10,161 nucleotides of DNA from Lachnospiraceae bacterium UBA4317 (lineage in GTDB: Bacteria; Bacillota_A; Clostridia; Lachnospirales; Lachnospiraceae), in the NCBI GenBank assembly GCA_002394525.1, contig DGUF01000018.1, positions 620 through 10,780 on the forward strand. The letters are read 5' to 3'. Positions 7,651 to 10,161 of the stretch are shown here, piece after piece. The stretch's first letter is position 1, and each line of letters begins with the position of its first letter. Both the position numbers and the translations under genes were made by a program. The notes below the pieces were generated by a model. That model was not told the origin of the DNA and did no database searches. It saw only the letters and a program-made list of their open reading frames with translations.

Positions 7651-7777
7651 AAGTTTCTACCTTCTTTCCCGCGTCTGTCCGTTTCCGGCGTTCACACAAA
7701 CGAGGCAGCGTTTCCGTCTGTTTTATATGGTAACAGTCCGGATCTTCCCAGGCCATGGATCTGTCCGCAGACACACG

Positions 7778-7803
7778 AAAAAACACAGCCGGTACCGACG
7801 GTG
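7778..7803 (-). terminator. Terminator-like hairpin in the surface-protein leader (possible attenuator)
   Basis: In minus-strand RNA CACCGTCGGTACCGGCTGTG (7803-7784) folds as 3 bp, a C-U mismatch and 4 bp around GUAC, with six U residues right after it (7783-7778). It lies about 70 nt after the predicted transcription start and 128 nt before the ATG, where attenuators usually sit. The stem is short, so termination may be weak or conditional. No known riboswitch consensus was recognised. Confidence 0.35.
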
Positions 7804-7831
7804 CCTGAAAAACTATATTATCCGGTTTGTA

Positions 7832-7872
7832 TGTCAGACCAGACAGGGCCTGGCCCTTCTTATGGTCTGACA
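7832..7872 (-). promoter_or_regulatory. Nested inverted repeat at the predicted 5' end of the surface-protein mRNA
   Basis: TGTCAGACCA (7832-7841) and TGGTCTGACA (7863-7872) are perfect 10-bp inverted arms. Inside them AGGGCC-T-GGCCCT (7845-7857) forms a second palindrome. The outer arm begins about where transcription from the extended -10 at 7879-7887 should start. It could be a repressor operator in DNA, or a 5'-terminal hairpin that stabilises the mRNA. Confidence 0.5.
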
Positions 7873-7878
7873 AAGTAG

Positions 7879-7887
7879 ATTATACCA
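7879..7887 (-). promoter_or_regulatory. Extended -10 promoter for the surface-protein gene
   Basis: On the minus strand TGGTATAAT is a perfect extended -10 (TGn plus TATAAT). No good TTGACA is present at 17 nt; GCTACA at 18 nt is weak. A-tracts lie upstream on the minus strand (six A at 7910-7915, nine A at 7939-7947) and could act as UP elements. The predicted start near 7872 gives a leader of about 220 nt before the ATG at 7650. The remainder of 7651-8037 shows no gene and no clear terminator for the nitrogenase-like gene. Confidence 0.65.
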
Positions 7888-8037
7888 GACACATTTTGAA
7901 TTTGTAGCCTTTTTTGTGAACTTTGCAGGGATTCTGTATTTTTTTTTGAACAGGACAGGGCCATCGCAGGCACCCGAAAGTGGATCACATAACGCGGGTC
8001 TTGTCATATGGTTCTTATCATGCAGGGCTTTTGTCTG

Positions 8038-9306
8038 TCACAGGGACAGGCTGGTCAGGTCGGGAATGTCCTTTAAAAAGATCCTGCCGGAAAAGGCCAG
8101 GTGGGGAAGGGGCCGGAGCTCAGCCTGCGTTGGCAGGACATCCTGATAGAGGGGGTCGGCCAGGATCTTCACCTGAGCACCGGTCCGGACCTCCCGGTCC
8201 AGAAGGGCAGCGAGTTCCTCCTCCCCCTGCGGGGCGGCGTCCTTTCCGCCCAGAAGGCCCTTTCCCTCTTCGGTCATGCCAAAGACCCGGGTCCGCGCGC
8301 CGGTCCTGATCTCCAGAGAGGCGGCAAGGGATGTCATGACCGCCGGCTCGCCGATCAGGCAGTACAGGCTGTCCCGGCCCCCGCCCTCTTCTTTTCCTTC
8401 CGGACGGTCCCGGAAGGGATACGCGTTTTCTCCTGTCCGGACCGCCTCCCTGACAGCTTCAAAATACAGGTCCTCCGTTCCTTCCGCCGGGATCCCGGCC
8501 ACATAGGGAATGCTGTATTTTTCTTTCAAATAGTCCGCGGCGGCCAGACCTGTGGAGGAAATCACGAGATCGACATCTGCCTGCGCGCTGCGGCGGATGC
8601 CTTCCAGCAAAGAAGTCCTGATAGTTTTTTCTTCTTTATAAAAATTTTCTGCCGCCTTATCCTTTGCGGCGTTTTCTCCCATGGCCCAGCAGGACACGAC
8701 CTCCAGACCGGCGGCAGTCAGCCTGGAGACCAGGGTCTGACGGGTCGAAGAGGCGGCAAAATCCAGCGGGGTCAGACCCAGGATATTGCAACGGATCCTG
8801 CCGGCCCCGGCCTTTTGCCCGGCTTCCTGATCGCGGACAGTTTTTTGCGCGGAATCCGGATCCTCGACAAAGCGCTTTGCCAGCTGCAGGAAGGCGAGTC
8901 CTGCGCCGTGAGTGTAGTCATGCATGCCGTTGGTCATAATATAAAAAGAAGGGATTCCTGTCTCCTTCTCGATGATCCGGCAGATGGCATCAAAATCCAT
9001 GCCCGTGATGTAGGGAATGGGGGAATTGGCGATGGCGATAAAGGCCGGTCTGTAGATCCGGGCCGCCTCGACCGTGTCGTGGATCAGCTTGTCGTCGCTG
9101 CCCATGACCGCGTCCATCTCATTGAGACCGGAGAGAAAGATCAGGCTGTCCTGATCGTACCAGCGGATCTCATCGTGGGTATTGTAGGTGGAGTTGCAGC
9201 CGGAGGGGTCGTGCATGACGACCATTCCGCCCAGCTCATAGAGGGCGCTGCAGACACCTGATACATCCCCGGTATAGACCGGGATCTTTCTGTAGACCTG
9301 ACGCAT
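8038..9306 (-). CDS. Nitrogenase component-1-like protein, K/N-type subunit
   Basis: This 422-residue protein belongs to the nitrogenase component 1 superfamily (NifD/K/E/N, BchN/B, CfbD and relatives), cytoplasmic subunits of metallocluster reductases fed by a NifH-like ATPase. The N terminus shows C19 (GVCSALYELGG) and C37 (DPSGCNSTYNTHDE), matching the first two P-cluster cysteines. The third site reads NSPIPYITG (94-102), so S95 stands where NifD has the C of CPIGLIG. Rossmann-like segments follow (RCNILGLTPLDF, VISSTGLAAADYL, IPYVAGIP). It is shorter than NifK (about 520). The ATG at 9306 has AGGAG at 9313-9317, 6 nt away. It lies 52 nt behind a D/E-like gene, so the two probably form one heteromer. 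The composition matches the GC-rich neighbours. Substrate unknown; a cluster-assembly role is the main alternative. Confidence 0.88.
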   Translation of the reverse strand: MRQVYRKIPVYTGDVSGVCSALYELGGMVVMHDPSGCNSTYNTHDEIRWYDQDSLIFLSGLNEMDAVMGSDDKLIHDTVEAARIYRPAFIAIANSPIPYITGMDFDAICRIIEKETGIPSFYIMTNGMHDYTHGAGLAFLQLAKRFVEDPDSAQKTVRDQEAGQKAGAGRIRCNILGLTPLDFAASSTRQTLVSRLTAAGLEVVSCWAMGENAAKDKAAENFYKEEKTIRTSLLEGIRRSAQADVDLVISSTGLAAADYLKEKYSIPYVAGIPAEGTEDLYFEAVREAVRTGENAYPFRDRPEGKEEGGGRDSLYCLIGEPAVMTSLAASLEIRTGARTRVFGMTEEGKGLLGGKDAAPQGEEELAALLDREVRTGAQVKILADPLYQDVLPTQAELRPLPHLAFSGRIFLKDIPDLTSLSL

Positions 9307-9325
9307 GGGGTTCTCCTGAAAGAAA

Positions 9326-9360
9326 AGCTGTTAGCTATTAGCCTTTAGCTGTTAGCTGTC
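9326..9360. repeat. Five tandem heptamers between the two nitrogenase-like genes
   Basis: The plus strand reads AGCTGTT, AGCTATT, AGCCTTT, AGCTGTT, AGCTGTC in register, five 7-bp units with no gaps. The array begins in the stop codon of the upstream gene and fills nearly all of the spacer before the ribosome site of the downstream gene. A seven-base unit is not a multiple of three, but the array is outside both coding frames. Confidence 0.75.
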
Positions 9361-10161
9361 AGCCCACTACACATCTGCACCCGAATCCCTTCAAGGGGAC
9401 GATGGTCCGGGTGTCCTTTTCATGTAAAAAGGCGTCCTCCATGAGGCCGGCCAGCTTCTCAATGCCGCTAAAGCCCCACATGCCGCTGTATTCGACGGTG
9501 TTGACGAAATGTGCGGTCCCGCCGAACCAGGCGGCTTTGGGGCCGATCGCCAGCATCTTTCCTTCGTTTTCGGCGGCGTGGAGGACCCGCATCTCGGGCC
9601 GGATCGTGGCCGTGAGCATGAGGTCCGGATGCCGAGAGGCGAGCCAGTCGAAATCCTCCCTTTCCTCCGGGGAGACAGCATCCAGATAGACCCTGGTCAC
9701 ATGGAAGTCATGTTCGAGCAGGAGCCTGGCCAGTCCCAGAGGGCGGGGAGTCGCGATATAGTCGATGGTGACCTCCGTGTTGCCGATCAGGGCACGGGCG
9801 CGGCGGAGGGCTTTTTCAGCCGGGCCTGCCGCGGCGGACTCTTCAGGAAATCCGGGGGTTGAAGAAGGGTCTGCCTGTACTTTTACAGGAGGGAGGTGTT
9901 TTTCCAGCTCCTGCAGTTCCCTGTTGATCTCCTCTGCTCCCAAGGCCGGCGGCAGGTACAAAAAGGGCCTGTCCAGTCTGCGGGCCAGCTGTGTGACTCC
10001 GTGGACACCGGTGGGACTGCGGGTGATCAGGAGGGAGGCGGCCCCGATCTGCAGGTAGTCCTCATAGCTTTTGCAGTCGTAGAGGGTGCGGACCCTGCAG
10101 CCGGCGTCTGTGATTGTCCGGGCCAGGTCGCTCTCGGGGTCCAGGGGCTGGTTGTCGCCCA
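9359..10161 (-). CDS. Nitrogenase component-1-like protein, D/E-type subunit (5' end outside window)
   Basis: The frame is open to the right edge, so only the last 266 residues are seen; an internal TTG at 9961 is not the true start. The visible part begins GDNQPLDPESDLARTITDAGCRV, the usual superfamily step of inspecting the second Rossmann-like domain. It continues with LLITRSPTGVHGVTQLARRLDRPFLYLP, which fits a NifD/NifE-like chain. Near the end, VNTVEYSGMWGFSGIEKLAGLMED aligns by eye with the NifD stretch HSWDYSGPYHGFDGF. There N falls on the FeMo-cofactor histidine (His442 of Azotobacter NifD), so a standard FeMo-cofactor is unlikely. The chain ends oddly in GFGCRCVVG, a C-terminal CxC. 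It precedes the K/N-like gene, and a NifH-like reductase gene may lie further right. Substrate unknown; DPOR-like, CfbD-like or methylthio-alkane reductase-like families are alternatives. Confidence 0.85.
   Translation of the reverse strand, partial: GDNQPLDPESDLARTITDAGCRVRTLYDCKSYEDYLQIGAASLLITRSPTGVHGVTQLARRLDRPFLYLPPALGAEEINRELQELEKHLPPVKVQADPSSTPGFPEESAAAGPAEKALRRARALIGNTEVTIDYIATPRPLGLARLLLEHDFHVTRVYLDAVSPEEREDFDWLASRHPDLMLTATIRPEMRVLHAAENEGKMLAIGPKAAWFGGTAHFVNTVEYSGMWGFSGIEKLAGLMEDAFLHEKDTRTIVPLKGFGCRCVVG

Noticed and set aside
7514..7873. A 119-residue minus-strand reading frame beginning at a TTG at 7873 and overlapping the start of the surface-protein gene.
   Set aside because: It overlaps the signal peptide region in another frame, starts at the predicted transcription start with no ribosome site, and shows no recognisable domain.
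7950..8037. Terminator for the nitrogenase-like K/N gene.
   Set aside because: No stem followed by a T run on the minus strand could be found. The nearby homopolymer is an A run in that direction.
9326..9360. CRISPR array or integration site at the heptamer array.
   Set aside because: The units are only 7 bp with no spacers, and no integrase or cas gene is present.
1539..10161. A possible functional link between HydF and the nitrogenase-like pair, both being metallocluster proteins.
   Set aside because: They are separated by more than 5 kb, a terminator and two unrelated genes, and HydF is specific to [FeFe]-hydrogenase.

Overview
All six protein genes lie on the minus strand, so transcription runs from right to left. 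The base composition is GC-rich, with frequent AGG arginine codons. The window carries an [FeFe]-hydrogenase maturase (HydF), a Gram-positive-type surface protein with an InlB-like repeat and a C-terminal wall-anchor-like tail, and strong AGGAG ribosome sites. Together these suggest an anaerobic Bacillota of class Clostridia, perhaps a gut Lachnospiraceae-like organism. The taxonomy is inferred, not proven.

In transcription order, the right end (8038-10161) holds two adjacent genes for nitrogenase component-1-like proteins. The upstream D/E-like subunit is cut by the window edge. The downstream K/N-like subunit follows after a 52-base gap that is mostly a tandem heptamer. Ligand positions differ from true Mo-nitrogenase: serine replaces the third P-cluster cysteine, and asparagine sits where the FeMo-cofactor histidine is expected. 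This pair therefore looks like one of the uncharacterised nitrogenase-like reductases rather than a nitrogen-fixing enzyme.

Next, 7651-8037 is a gene-free control region. It has an extended -10 promoter, a 10-bp inverted repeat at the predicted 5' end of the transcript and a terminator-like hairpin inside a leader of about 220 nt. This leads into a 1161-residue secreted surface protein (4165-7650). Its middle third (about 5460-6830) is sharply AT-rich compared with both ends, so the gene looks like a mosaic. A clear intrinsic terminator follows at 4006-4045.

The left part holds a fumarylacetoacetate hydrolase (FAH) family enzyme (2899-3852), hydF (1539-2798) and a MATE-family exporter (31-1416). 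Hairpins lie in each gap. FAH and hydF could be co-transcribed, but nothing suggests that they share a pathway. The hydE and hydG partners are not in the window. The leftmost 22 bases resemble a dispersed repeat.
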